Positions 41,754 to 49,664 of a stretch of DNA of 64,000 bases are shown here, piece after piece (position 1 is the first letter of the stretch; every line of letters starts with the position of its first letter). The DNA comes from Nocardioides sp. S-1144 (GTDB lineage: Bacteria; Actinomycetota; Actinomycetes; Propionibacteriales; Nocardioidaceae): assembly GCF_005954645.2 (NCBI RefSeq), contig NZ_CP040695.2, positions 3,286,001-3,350,000 of the forward strand, given 5' to 3'. A program made the position numbers and the translations under genes. The notes under the pieces were generated by a model. The model saw only the letters and a list, made by a program, of their open reading frames with translations. It searched no databases and was not told where the DNA came from.

Positions 41754-43262
41754 TCAGACGGCGTAGGGGGCGAGCTCGCCGGCGAGGTCGGCGTTCGCCC
41801 GGCCGCGCACCACGGTGCCCTCGCCGGTGTGCTCCATCGCGTCGATCTCACCGTTCTGGTGCAGCCGGTTGACGAGGTCGCCGCGCTCGTAGGGCAGCAG
41901 CACGTGGAACTCCACCCCCGGTCGGGGCAGCTCGCCCTCGATCATCGCGAGCGCCTCAGCGATGCCCTCACCGGTGCGGGCGCTGACGACGACCGAGTGC
42001 GGCTCGTGCGTGCGCAGGCGGGCCAGCACGAGCGGGTCGGCGGCGTCGGCCTTGTTGACCACGACGATCTCCCGCACGCCCGCGGCGTCGATGTCGGCCA
42101 GGACGGCGCGCACGGCGGAGAGCTGGCCCTCCGGGTCGGGGTGCGAGCCGTCGACGACGTGCACGATCAGGTCGGAGTCGGCGACCTCCTCCAGCGTCGA
42201 GCGGAACGCCTCGATCAGCTGGTGCGGCAGGTGCCGCACGAAGCCGACGGTGTCGCTCATCGTGTAGACCCGACCGTCGGCGGTCGTCGTGCGCCGCGTG
42301 GTCGGGTCGAGCGTCGCGAAGAGCGCGTCCTCCACGAGCACCCCGGCGCCGGTGAGCCGGTTCAGCAGCGAGGACTTGCCCGCGTTGGTGTAGCCGGCGA
42401 TGGCGACCGAGGGGATCTGGTGGCGGTGCCGGTCGGCCCGCTTGGTGTCGCGGGTGCCCTTCATGTGCTTGAGCTCGCGGCGCAGCTTGGCGATCTTGTC
42501 GTTGATCCGCCGCCGGTCGGTCTCGATCTTGGTCTCACCGGGGCCACGACCGCCGATGCCGCCGCCGTCGGCGCCGACCCGGCCACCGGCCTGGCGCGAC
42601 AGGTTGCCGCCCCAGCCGCGCAGCCGCTGCTTCATGTACTGCAGCTGGGCCAGCTCGACCTGCGCCTGGCCCTCGCGGGACTTGGCGTGCTGGGCGAAGA
42701 TGTCGAGGATCAGCGCGGTCCGGTCGACGACCTTGACCTTGACGCGGTCCTCGAGGTTGCGCAGCTGGCTCGGGGCCAGGTCGCCGTCGCAGATCACGGT
42801 GTCGGCGCCGGTCGCGGCGACGATCTCGGCGAGCCCCTCGACCTTGCCGCGCCCGATGTAGGTGGCGGGGTCGGGCGTCTGTCGGCGCTGGTAGATCGCC
42901 TCGAGCACCTCGGAGCCGGCGGTCTCGGCGAGCGCGGCGAGCTCGGCCATCGAGTTCTCGGCGTCCTGGACGCTGCCGTCGGTCCAGACGCCGACGAGGA
43001 CGACCCGCTCGAGCCGCAGCTGGCGGTACTCGACCTCGGTGATGTCCTCGAGCTCGGTGCGCAGCGAGGCCACGCGGCGCAGCTGGTGGCGCTCGGCGAG
43101 CTCCATCGCGCCGACGGTGGGCTCGGCCTCCTCCGGGTCGGGCTCGTCGGCGTAGCCCGACACGAAGTCGTCGGACTCGTCGGTCGCGTCGGTGTCGTTC
43201 TCGTCCCAGCCGTCGGTCTCGGAGAGCTCGGCGTCGAGGGTGAAGTCAGGTGCGTTCGTCAT
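41754..43262 (-). CDS. hflX: GTPase HflX (ribosome-splitting factor)
   Basis: A 502-residue protein with an acidic N-terminal extension (about 1-60, DENDTDATDESDDF), the HflX domain (about 70-250, GQNELEIKI-like sequence VELAQLQYMKQRLRGWGG), and the GTPase domain with P-loop GYTNAGKSSLLN, DTVGFVR and NKAD. It dissociates stalled or stress-inactivated ribosomes. ATG 43262 follows GGAGG. The acidic extension is common in high-GC Gram-positives. It is divergent from a P-loop kinase gene, 124 bp away. Confidence 0.93.
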   Translation of the reverse strand: MTNAPDFTLDAELSETDGWDENDTDATDESDDFVSGYADEPDPEEAEPTVGAMELAERHQLRRVASLRTELEDITEVEYRQLRLERVVLVGVWTDGSVQDAENSMAELAALAETAGSEVLEAIYQRRQTPDPATYIGRGKVEGLAEIVAATGADTVICDGDLAPSQLRNLEDRVKVKVVDRTALILDIFAQHAKSREGQAQVELAQLQYMKQRLRGWGGNLSRQAGGRVGADGGGIGGRGPGETKIETDRRRINDKIAKLRRELKHMKGTRDTKRADRHRHQIPSVAIAGYTNAGKSSLLNRLTGAGVLVEDALFATLDPTTRRTTTADGRVYTMSDTVGFVRHLPHQLIEAFRSTLEEVADSDLIVHVVDGSHPDPEGQLSAVRAVLADIDAAGVREIVVVNKADAADPLVLARLRTHEPHSVVVSARTGEGIAEALAMIEGELPRPGVEFHVLLPYERGDLVNRLHQNGEIDAMEHTGEGTVVRGRANADLAGELAPYAV

Positions 43263-43386
43263 ATGCCTCCAGGGTAGTTCCGTCTCAACGCGCTGACGAG
43301 CGGCTTTCATCCTCGCGGCCCTGGTGGAGCTCATGGCTCCTTCCTACCCGAGGCCCGCGCCTGCGCCTTCCCCCTACGGTGGGGCC

Positions 43387-43983
43387 ATGGAGGTCCCAGC
43401 CGTCCCACCCGTGCCCGCCGTCCGGCTGCTCGGGCTGACCGGCGCACCCGGCGTCGGCAAGTCCACCCTCGCCGCGACGCTGGCCGCCGGGGCCGGCGCC
43501 GCGATCGTGCCGATGGACGGCTTCCACTACGCCGACGTGGAGCTGGCCCGCCGGGGCCTGCTCGACCGCAAGGGCGCCCCGGAGACCTTCGACGCCGAGG
43601 GGTACGCCGCCCTCCTGGCCCGGGTCGCCGCCGGCGGGCCGGACGAGCCCGACGTGGTGGCGCCGGCGTTCGACCGCGAGCTCGAGCAGCCGCTCGCCGG
43701 GGCGATCGCGGTGCCGGCGTCCGGGCCGGTCGTGACCGAGGGCAACTACCTGCTCCTCGACGAGCCGCGGTGGCGCGCGGTGCGCGAGCGGATCGACGTC
43801 GTCTGGCACCTGCACCTCGACCCCGACGTCCGCCTCGAGCGCCTGGTCGCCCGCCACGTCGCCTTCGGCAAGTCCCCCGCCGAGGCCCGCGCCTGGGTCG
43901 CCCGCGTCGACGAGCCCAACGCCCGCCTGGTCGAGGCCGCCGCCGTCCGCGCCGACCTGGTGGTCGACCTCTCGCCGCGGTAG
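43387..43983 (+). CDS. P-loop nucleoside/sugar kinase-like protein (uridine kinase/PanK/FrcK group)
   Basis: A 198-residue protein with Walker A GAPGVGKST (residues 19-27), then MDGFHYADVEL (typical of the uridine kinase/PanK group: Asp in catalysis) and VTEGNYLLLDEP. The C-terminal segment VARHVAFGKSPAEARAWV fits the lid. It may phosphorylate a sugar or nucleoside; the substrate is not predictable. Start ATG 43387. No operon partner is visible. Confidence 0.8.
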   Translation: MEVPAVPPVPAVRLLGLTGAPGVGKSTLAATLAAGAGAAIVPMDGFHYADVELARRGLLDRKGAPETFDAEGYAALLARVAAGGPDEPDVVAPAFDRELEQPLAGAIAVPASGPVVTEGNYLLLDEPRWRAVRERIDVVWHLHLDPDVRLERLVARHVAFGKSPAEARAWVARVDEPNARLVEAAAVRADLVVDLSPR

Positions 43984-44079
43984 CCCCCGGGTTCACCTCG
44001 GCCCGATGACCGACGTCGCCGCAGCAACCGCGGGTCCGCACCATGTGCGCGTCCGCAGTTTGTGCGGTACCGTGGGCGC

Positions 44080-44469
44080 ATGAGTCCCGACCCGCACGCC
44101 CTCGACGCCGTCCGAGCCTCGCTCGACGCGGCGGTCGGGCTGGAGCCCGACGCCGCGCTGCCGCACCTGCGCGAGGCGGCCGAGCGACTGACCGGCCTCA
44201 TCGACGAGACGATGGCCGAGGCGGTCGTGCGCGGCGGTTCGTCGCTGCGCTCGGCCGGGATGAGGGCGGGGCTGTCCGAGAACGCCGTGGGGCCGCGCCT
44301 GGCCCGCACGGCGGCGCTCGGCGCCTACGCCAACGACGACGGCCGGGTCACCGCCGCAGCCGTCGAGCGCGCCCGGTACGACGCCGAGACGGGCGCACCA
44401 GCACCGGCGAAGCCCCCCGCCGCACCGATGCGGTTCAAGGCCCGCCGACCGACGAAGGGAACCAGCTGA
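44080..44469 (+). CDS. Unknown protein coupled to VWA gene
   Basis: A 129-residue helical protein: residues 1-60 may be a coiled coil (LPHLREAAERLTGLIDETMAEAVVRG), followed by SLRSAGMRAGLSENAVGPRLARTAALGAY, a plausible helix-turn-helix, and a Pro/Lys-rich tail. The TGA overlaps the ATG of the VWA gene (ATGA), so they are translationally coupled. It probably is a regulatory or DNA-binding partner, an inference from the HTH-like segment. Confidence 0.6.
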   Translation: MSPDPHALDAVRASLDAAVGLEPDAALPHLREAAERLTGLIDETMAEAVVRGGSSLRSAGMRAGLSENAVGPRLARTAALGAYANDDGRVTAAAVERARYDAETGAPAPAKPPAAPMRFKARRPTKGTS

Positions 44470-45110
44470 TGACCGACCAGACCCTCACCCACGTGTACTT
44501 CCTGCTCGACCGGAGCGGCTCGATGCAGTCCATCAAGACCGACACCGAGGGCGGGTTCGCGGCGTTCATCGACGAGCAGCGCGCGGCGCCGGGCACCTGC
44601 CGGGTCACCCTGGCGCAGTTCGACAACGTCTACGAGGAGGTCTACCGCGACGTCGACGTCGCCGACGTCGCGCCGCTGGTGCTTGCCCCGCGCGGCAGCA
44701 CCGCGCTGCTCGACGCGATCGGCCGGCTGGTCAACGACGCCGGCGCCCGTCTCACCGCGCTCCCCGAGCACGAGCGGCCGGGCACCGTGGTCGTCGCGAT
44801 CATGACCGACGGCCTCGAGAACGCCAGCCGGGAGTGGACCCACCCCGCGGTCAAGGCGCTCGTGGAGCAGCAGGCGGCGCAGTACGGCTGGGACTTCATG
44901 TACATGGGCGCCGACCAGGACGCCGTCGAGGTCGGCGCCTCGATCGGGGTGTCCGCCGAGCACTCCCTCACCTACGGACGCGGTCGCAGCCGCGAGGCGA
45001 TGGCCACGAAGGGCGGGAAGATCCGCGCCATGCGCTCGGCGCGGATGACCGACGCGGCCGCGCCGATGCCGTCCTACACCGCCGAGGAGCGCGCGGGCCT
45101 GGCCGACTGA
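44469..45110 (+). CDS. von Willebrand factor A domain protein
   Basis: A 213-residue cytosolic VWA protein. The MIDAS metal site DxSGS is LLDRSGSMQS at the start (Asp14-region), with TAL and TDG downstream (MTDGLENASREW). Such modules bind protein partners through Mg. The C-terminal extension with RGRSREAMATKGGKIRAMRSARM is basic. No partner ATPase (MoxR) is adjacent. It is coupled to the preceding gene and followed by a 28-bp palindrome. Confidence 0.8.
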   Translation: MTDQTLTHVYFLLDRSGSMQSIKTDTEGGFAAFIDEQRAAPGTCRVTLAQFDNVYEEVYRDVDVADVAPLVLAPRGSTALLDAIGRLVNDAGARLTALPEHERPGTVVVAIMTDGLENASREWTHPAVKALVEQQAAQYGWDFMYMGADQDAVEVGASIGVSAEHSLTYGRGRSREAMATKGGKIRAMRSARMTDAAAPMPSYTAEERAGLAD

Positions 45111-45118
45111 GCCCCCGC

Positions 45119-45146
45119 CGACCCGTCAGTGATCACTGACGGGTCG
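45119..45146. terminator. Perfect 28-bp palindrome between convergent genes
   Basis: CGACCCGTCAGTGA (45119-45132) is followed immediately by its exact reverse complement TCACTGACGGGTCG (45133-45146), with TGATCA at the centre. It lies between the VWA (+) and SDR (-) genes. A 34-bp palindrome with almost the same arms occurs at 49558, so it belongs to a repeat family as well as being a likely terminator. Confidence 0.7.
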
Positions 45147-45147
45147 A

Positions 45148-45924
45148 TCACTTGGGGGGCATCCGGATGCCGCCGTCGAGGCGGACGGTCTCGCCGTTCA
45201 TGTAGGAGTTCGTCAGGCACTCCACGACCATCGAGGCGAGCTCGTCACCGGTGCCGAGGCGCCGGGGGAACAGCACGCTCTCGCCGAGCTTGGACTTGAA
45301 CGCCTCGGCGTCCTCGCCCTCGCCGTAGATCGGGGTGTCGATGAGGCCGGGGGCGACGGTGTTGAGGCGGATTCCGGACGCCGCGAGGTCGCGGGCGACC
45401 GGGAGGGTCATGCCGACGACGCCGCCCTTGGACGCCGAGTACGACGCCTGGCCGATCTGGCCGTCGAAGGCCGCGACGCTGGCGAGGTTGACGATCGCGC
45501 CGCGGCAGCCGTCGGCGTCGGGCTCGTTGCGGCTCATCACCGACGCCGCCTGGCGGACGACGTCGAAGGTCCCGACGAGGTTGATGTTCACGACCCGCTT
45601 GAACCAGTCGAGATCGTGGGCGGACTCGACCTGGCCGTCGCGGCCGATCGTGCGCTGGGCGAAACCCACGCCGGCGGAGTTCACGACGGCGCGCAGCGGC
45701 GCGATCTCGGCGGCGGCGTTGACCGCCGCGGTGATCTGCTCGGTGTTGGTGACGTCGACCTGGGCGAAGACGCCGCCGATCTCGGCGGCCAGGGCTTCGC
45801 CCTTCTCGGCCTGGAGGTCGGCCACGACGACGGTGCAGCCGAGGGCGGCGAGGCGGCGCGCGGCCGCGGCGCCGATGCCCGAGGCGCCGCCGGTGACGAT
45901 GGCAGAAGATCCGGTGAGGTCCAT
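45148..45924 (-). CDS. Short-chain dehydrogenase/reductase (3-hydroxyacyl-CoA dehydrogenase-like)
   Basis: A 258-residue SDR: nucleotide motif TGGASGIGAA (residues 12-21), NSAG near 87, and catalytic Ser-Tyr-Lys in the LASVAAF and QASYSASKGG region. The closest resemblance is HSD17B10/FadB2-like 3-hydroxyacyl-CoA dehydrogenase, used in beta-oxidation. VRLDGGIRMPPK is the typical C-terminus. ATG 45924 is chosen over the upstream extension lacking conservation. Directly after the 28-bp palindrome. Confidence 0.85.
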   Translation of the reverse strand: MDLTGSSAIVTGGASGIGAAAARRLAALGCTVVVADLQAEKGEALAAEIGGVFAQVDVTNTEQITAAVNAAAEIAPLRAVVNSAGVGFAQRTIGRDGQVESAHDLDWFKRVVNINLVGTFDVVRQAASVMSRNEPDADGCRGAIVNLASVAAFDGQIGQASYSASKGGVVGMTLPVARDLAASGIRLNTVAPGLIDTPIYGEGEDAEAFKSKLGESVLFPRRLGTGDELASMVVECLTNSYMNGETVRLDGGIRMPPK

Positions 45925-46045
45925 GCTCGCGAGCATAGGCCGATGGTTGGGGGCCCGAGCGGTTGGGCCCACCTGCTGAGTCAGTCGACTCAACTCGCAT
46001 CGGGGCCGGGTCGGGCCGGGGTCGGGTGCCGGGTCGGAGGCTGGG

Positions 46046-46882
46046 TCAGAGGGTGGTGGTGCCGCGGGCGACCACGACGGCGGGACCGGTCATCAGCACG
46101 CGGCCCTCGGCGGTCCACCGGATGGTGACCGTGCCCCCGGGCTGCTCGATCGCGAGGTCGACGTCGCGCTCGAGGCCGAGCACCTCGGTCGCCGCGACGG
46201 CCACGGCACACGCCCCGGTGCCGCAGGCCTGGGTCTCCCCCGAGCCGCGCTCGTGCACCCGCATGGCCAGGTGCGCCGGGCCGCGGCGCACGACGAACTC
46301 GACGTTGACGCCGCGCGGGTACGTCGCCGCGTCGTGCGTCGGCGCCGAGGTCAGTGCCCCGGCGTCGGCCAGGTCGTCGACGAACGCGACGGCGTGCGGG
46401 TTGCCCATGTCGACGTGCGTCGCCGACCAGGTGCGCTCATCGACCCCCACCGTCGTCGCGCCGAGGAGCCGGGGCGGACCCATGTCGACCTGCACCCGGC
46501 CGTGCTCGCCGGGGCCGTCGAGGACGACGACCCGCTTGGTGCCGGCCCGGGTGTCGATGTCGAGCGGCCGCCCGGCCTCGACCAGGCCCTCGTCGACGAG
46601 GTGCCGGGCGAAGACCCGGATCCCGTTGCCGCACATCTCGGCGACCGACCCGTCGGCGTTGCGGTAGTCCATGAACCACCGCCCGCCCTCGGACCCGGCT
46701 CGCCGGACGACGCGCAGCACCCCGTCGCCACCGATACCGCCGCGCCGGTCGCAGAGCGCACGGACCCGCTCGTCGGCCAGGTCGCCGTGCACCGTGCCGT
46801 CGTGGTCGGGCAGCAGGACGAAGTCGTTGTGCGTGCCGTGGCCCTTGAGGAACGGGTAGCCGTCGGGGGCGCGGTCATGCAT
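46046..46882 (-). CDS. dapF: Diaminopimelate epimerase
   Basis: A 278-residue PLP-independent epimerase converting LL- to meso-diaminopimelate for lysine and peptidoglycan. The two catalytic cysteines are Cys84 (EMCGNG) and Cys220 (QACGTG), in the two symmetric halves. ATG 46882 begins MHDRAPDGYPFLKGHGTHNDF. It overlaps the stop of the preceding PPOX gene by 8 bp, so translation may be coupled. Confidence 0.97.
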   Translation of the reverse strand: MHDRAPDGYPFLKGHGTHNDFVLLPDHDGTVHGDLADERVRALCDRRGGIGGDGVLRVVRRAGSEGGRWFMDYRNADGSVAEMCGNGIRVFARHLVDEGLVEAGRPLDIDTRAGTKRVVVLDGPGEHGRVQVDMGPPRLLGATTVGVDERTWSATHVDMGNPHAVAFVDDLADAGALTSAPTHDAATYPRGVNVEFVVRRGPAHLAMRVHERGSGETQACGTGACAVAVAATEVLGLERDVDLAIEQPGGTVTIRWTAEGRVLMTGPAVVVARGTTTL

Positions 46883-47528
46883 ACAGCCCCCGCTCGTAGT
46901 TCTCCGGCCGGTAGTACTCGTCGAGCTCCGCGACGCTCTGGCCGGTCGGCTCGACCTGCTCGGCGATGACGGCACGCCGCGGCACGACCCCCTCGGGGTC
47001 CCAGGTCTCCGGCTTCCACAGGCCCGAGCGCAGGAACGCCTTGCCGCAGTGGAAGAAGAGGTCCTCGACCTCCACGACCAGGGCGAGCACCGGGCGGTGG
47101 CCCTTGACCACCAGCGCGTCGAAGAAGGGTGCGTCGGCGACCAGGCGGGCGCGCCCGTTCACGCGCAGGGTGTCGGTACGCCCCGGGATGAAGAAGTTGA
47201 GCCCGACGTGCGGGTTGGCCAGCACGTTGCGGTAGCCGTCGACGCGACGGTTGCCGGGACGCTCGGCGAGGGCGATGGTGCGCGCGTCGAGCACGTGGAC
47301 CAACGAGCCCGCGGGGTCGCCCTTGGGCGAGGCGTCGCACCGACCGTCGGCGTCGGCGGTCGCCAGCACGCAGAAGGGCGACGCCGCCAGCCAGGCCCGG
47401 TCGACGTCGAGCAGCGCCGGTCGGCTCTTGTCGCGCGCCCGCTGCGTCGGCTCGCCGAGCAGCGTCACCAAGGCCTCGACCGAGGTGATCTCGGTCCAGG
47501 CGTCAGCGCCGGCGGGGGTCTCGTCCAC
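46875..47528 (-). CDS. PPOX-type FMN-dependent flavoprotein (MSMEG_1061-like)
   Basis: A 217-residue split-barrel flavoprotein. FCVLATADADGRCDASPKGD is the N-terminal FMN-binding signature and LNFFIPGRTDTLRVNGRARL is the dimer/FMN part. The family contains pyridoxamine-phosphate oxidase relatives that reduce F420 or bind FMN; this branch has no known substrate. GTG 47528 is the start. It overlaps dapF by 8 bp, an unusual coupling. Confidence 0.82.
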   Translation of the reverse strand: MDETPAGADAWTEITSVEALVTLLGEPTQRARDKSRPALLDVDRAWLAASPFCVLATADADGRCDASPKGDPAGSLVHVLDARTIALAERPGNRRVDGYRNVLANPHVGLNFFIPGRTDTLRVNGRARLVADAPFFDALVVKGHRPVLALVVEVEDLFFHCGKAFLRSGLWKPETWDPEGVVPRRAVIAEQVEPTGQSVAELDEYYRPENYERGLYA

Positions 47529-47589
47529 GCCTCCACGGTACGGCGTGCGCGCTGCCCCGCGCCGCCCGCGTCTCGGCGTGGTGGGTCGC

Positions 47590-49467
47590 TCAGCGGGGCG
47601 AGACGACGCCGGCAGCGCCCCCGCCGCGCCGGACCGGCTCGGCGACGACCTTGATCCGTCCCTCCGGTCCGAACTCGATCGCGGTGGCCGCCCCGATCTC
47701 GGCGGCGCTGGTGAACGCGTCGCCGGCCGGCACCAGGTCGTGGCCGAGTGCCTCGAGCACCGACTCGAACCGCTCGAGGAACAGCGGCTCGGCGCTCACC
47801 GTGGCGCTGTTGCGCGGCGAGGCGCGGGGTGCGCGCACGGCCTGGGGCAGCGTCATCCCGCGGTCGATCCGGTTGTGCAGGATCTGCAGCACGGTGGTGA
47901 TGATCGTCGAGCCGCCCGGCGACCCGAGCGCCAGGAACGGCTTGCCGTCGCGGAGCAGGATCGTCGGCGCCATCGAGCTGCGCGGCCGCTTGCCGGGCTC
48001 GAGCCGGTTGGGGTCGGCGGGGTCGTAGGTGAGGCTGAAGTCGGTGAGCTCGTTGTTGAGCAGGAACCCCCGGCCGGGGACGACGATGCCGGAGCCGCCG
48101 GTCTGCTCGATCGTCAGCGTGTAGGCCACCACGTTGCCCCAGCGGTCGGAGACCGTCAGGTGCGTGGTCGAGATGTTCTCGTGGTCCTCGAGCGAGGTCG
48201 GTCGCGGCGCCGCGGTGGCGCAGTCGCCGTCGTAGTCGTCGACGTCGCCGGCCGGGACCGGCTTGGGGGCGGCCTGGGCCGGGTCGATCCCGCAGGCCCG
48301 CTCGTCGGCGAACTCCTGCGAGAGCAGGTCGTCGACCGGGACGTCGACGAAGGCACCGTCGCCGACGTAGGCGCCGCGGTCGGCGAAGGCGAGCGCGCCG
48401 GCCTCCAGGTAGTGGTGCAGGGCCTGGGCCCGGCTCATCCCGCGCAGGCGGTAGCCCTTCATGATGTTGAGCGCCTCACCGACGGTGGTGCCGCCGCTGG
48501 AGGAGGGCGCCATCCCGATCACCTGGTAGCCGCGGTACCTCGAGCGGGTCGGCGCCTGCACCTCGGCCTCGTAGCGACGGAAGTCGCCCGGGCGCAGGTA
48601 GCCCTTCGGCACGGGGAGGTCGGTGACGCGCGTCGTCGGAGGGGTGCGCACGGTCCGGGAGATCTCGCGCGGCACCGAGCCGCGGTAGAAGAGGTCGGGG
48701 TTTCGCGCGAACGCGCGGTAGGTGGCGGCGAGGTCGGGGTTGCGGAACCGCGACCCGACCTTCGGCAGCTTGCCGCCCCGCAGGAAGAGCTTGCGCGTGG
48801 TGGTGAAGGCCGCGAACCGCTCCCGGTTGTCGTCGGTCTGCGAGCGGAAGGTGGGGTCGACCACGAACCCGCGCTCGGCGAGCCGGGCACTCGGCACGAG
48901 CACCTGCGACAGCGAGCGGGTGCCCCAGCGCTCCAGCGCCGTCGTCCAGGTGGCCGGCGTGCCGGGCACGCCGACGGAGACCCCGCTGGTGACCAGGTCG
49001 GGCGTGAACGGGTAGGGCTCGCCGGTGGCCGGGTCGACGAACGCGTCGCGCGGGATCGCCCCCGGGGCGGTCTCGCGGCCGTCGATGGTCCGGGTCTTGC
49101 CTGTCCTGGCGTCGTGGAAGACGAAGAACCCGCCGCCGCCGACCCCGGCGCTGTAGGGCTCGGTGACGCCGAGCGCCGCGGCCGTCGCCACGGCGGCGTC
49201 GACGGCGTTGCCGCCGCGCCTGAGGATCCGGAGGCCGATCCGGGTGGCGTCGGGGTCGACCGAGGTGACGCCGCCCCCGCGGCCGGTGGCGGTGGCCTGC
49301 TTCGGCACCTGGGGATCGCGCTCGGCGACGGCGCTCGGTGCAGCACCGGGTGCGGCACCGGCCGCGACGCCGGGTCGCGGGGCGGCCGAGCCGGGTGCGA
49401 CGACGAGCAGCGCCGGCGCGAGGGACAGGGCCACCACGGCGGCCAGCGGACGAAGGGGACGGCGCAT
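47590..49467 (-). CDS. ggt: Secreted gamma-glutamyltransferase
   Basis: A 625-residue exported precursor with a signal peptide (about 1-28). Autocleavage exposes Thr434 in TTHLTVSD; the catalytic and oxyanion segments GGNAVDAAVAT (near 90) and GSPGGSTI (near 515) are present. It hydrolyses or transfers gamma-glutamyl groups, in actinobacteria mainly to use gamma-glutamyl peptides or polyglutamate. GGGAGG precedes ATG 49467. It is divergent from the M28 peptidase with a 34-bp palindrome between them. The C-terminus RRGGGAAGVVSPR may be processed. Confidence 0.95.
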   Translation of the reverse strand: MRRPLRPLAAVVALSLAPALLVVAPGSAAPRPGVAAGAAPGAAPSAVAERDPQVPKQATATGRGGGVTSVDPDATRIGLRILRRGGNAVDAAVATAAALGVTEPYSAGVGGGGFFVFHDARTGKTRTIDGRETAPGAIPRDAFVDPATGEPYPFTPDLVTSGVSVGVPGTPATWTTALERWGTRSLSQVLVPSARLAERGFVVDPTFRSQTDDNRERFAAFTTTRKLFLRGGKLPKVGSRFRNPDLAATYRAFARNPDLFYRGSVPREISRTVRTPPTTRVTDLPVPKGYLRPGDFRRYEAEVQAPTRSRYRGYQVIGMAPSSSGGTTVGEALNIMKGYRLRGMSRAQALHHYLEAGALAFADRGAYVGDGAFVDVPVDDLLSQEFADERACGIDPAQAAPKPVPAGDVDDYDGDCATAAPRPTSLEDHENISTTHLTVSDRWGNVVAYTLTIEQTGGSGIVVPGRGFLLNNELTDFSLTYDPADPNRLEPGKRPRSSMAPTILLRDGKPFLALGSPGGSTIITTVLQILHNRIDRGMTLPQAVRAPRASPRNSATVSAEPLFLERFESVLEALGHDLVPAGDAFTSAAEIGAATAIEFGPEGRIKVVAEPVRRGGGAAGVVSPR

Positions 49468-49557
49468 GGATCCTCCCGAGGACGAGTGCTTGCCCCGCAC
49501 CCTGCCACACCTCACCGACAGCAGCCCTCGCCCGACGAGGGGTGATGGGCTCAGGAG

Positions 49558-49591
49558 CGCCGACCCGTCGCTGATCAGCGACGGGTCGGCG
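49558..49591. repeat. Perfect 34-bp palindrome between divergent genes
   Basis: CGCCGACCCGTCGCTGA (49558-49574) is followed immediately by its reverse complement (49575-49591). The core GACCCGTC-N-CTGATCAG-N-GACGGGTC is nearly the same as the palindrome at 45119. It lies between the divergent ggt (start 49467) and peptidase (start 49665) genes, so a terminator would be unexpected. Regulator binding or a repeat element are the alternatives. Confidence 0.75.
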
Positions 49592-49664
49592 AGGTGACGG
49601 TGGCGCGAGGGGGCCCGGTGCGTGAGGGTGGGGTGACCACTCACTCCATCTCGGGAGGTTCCAC

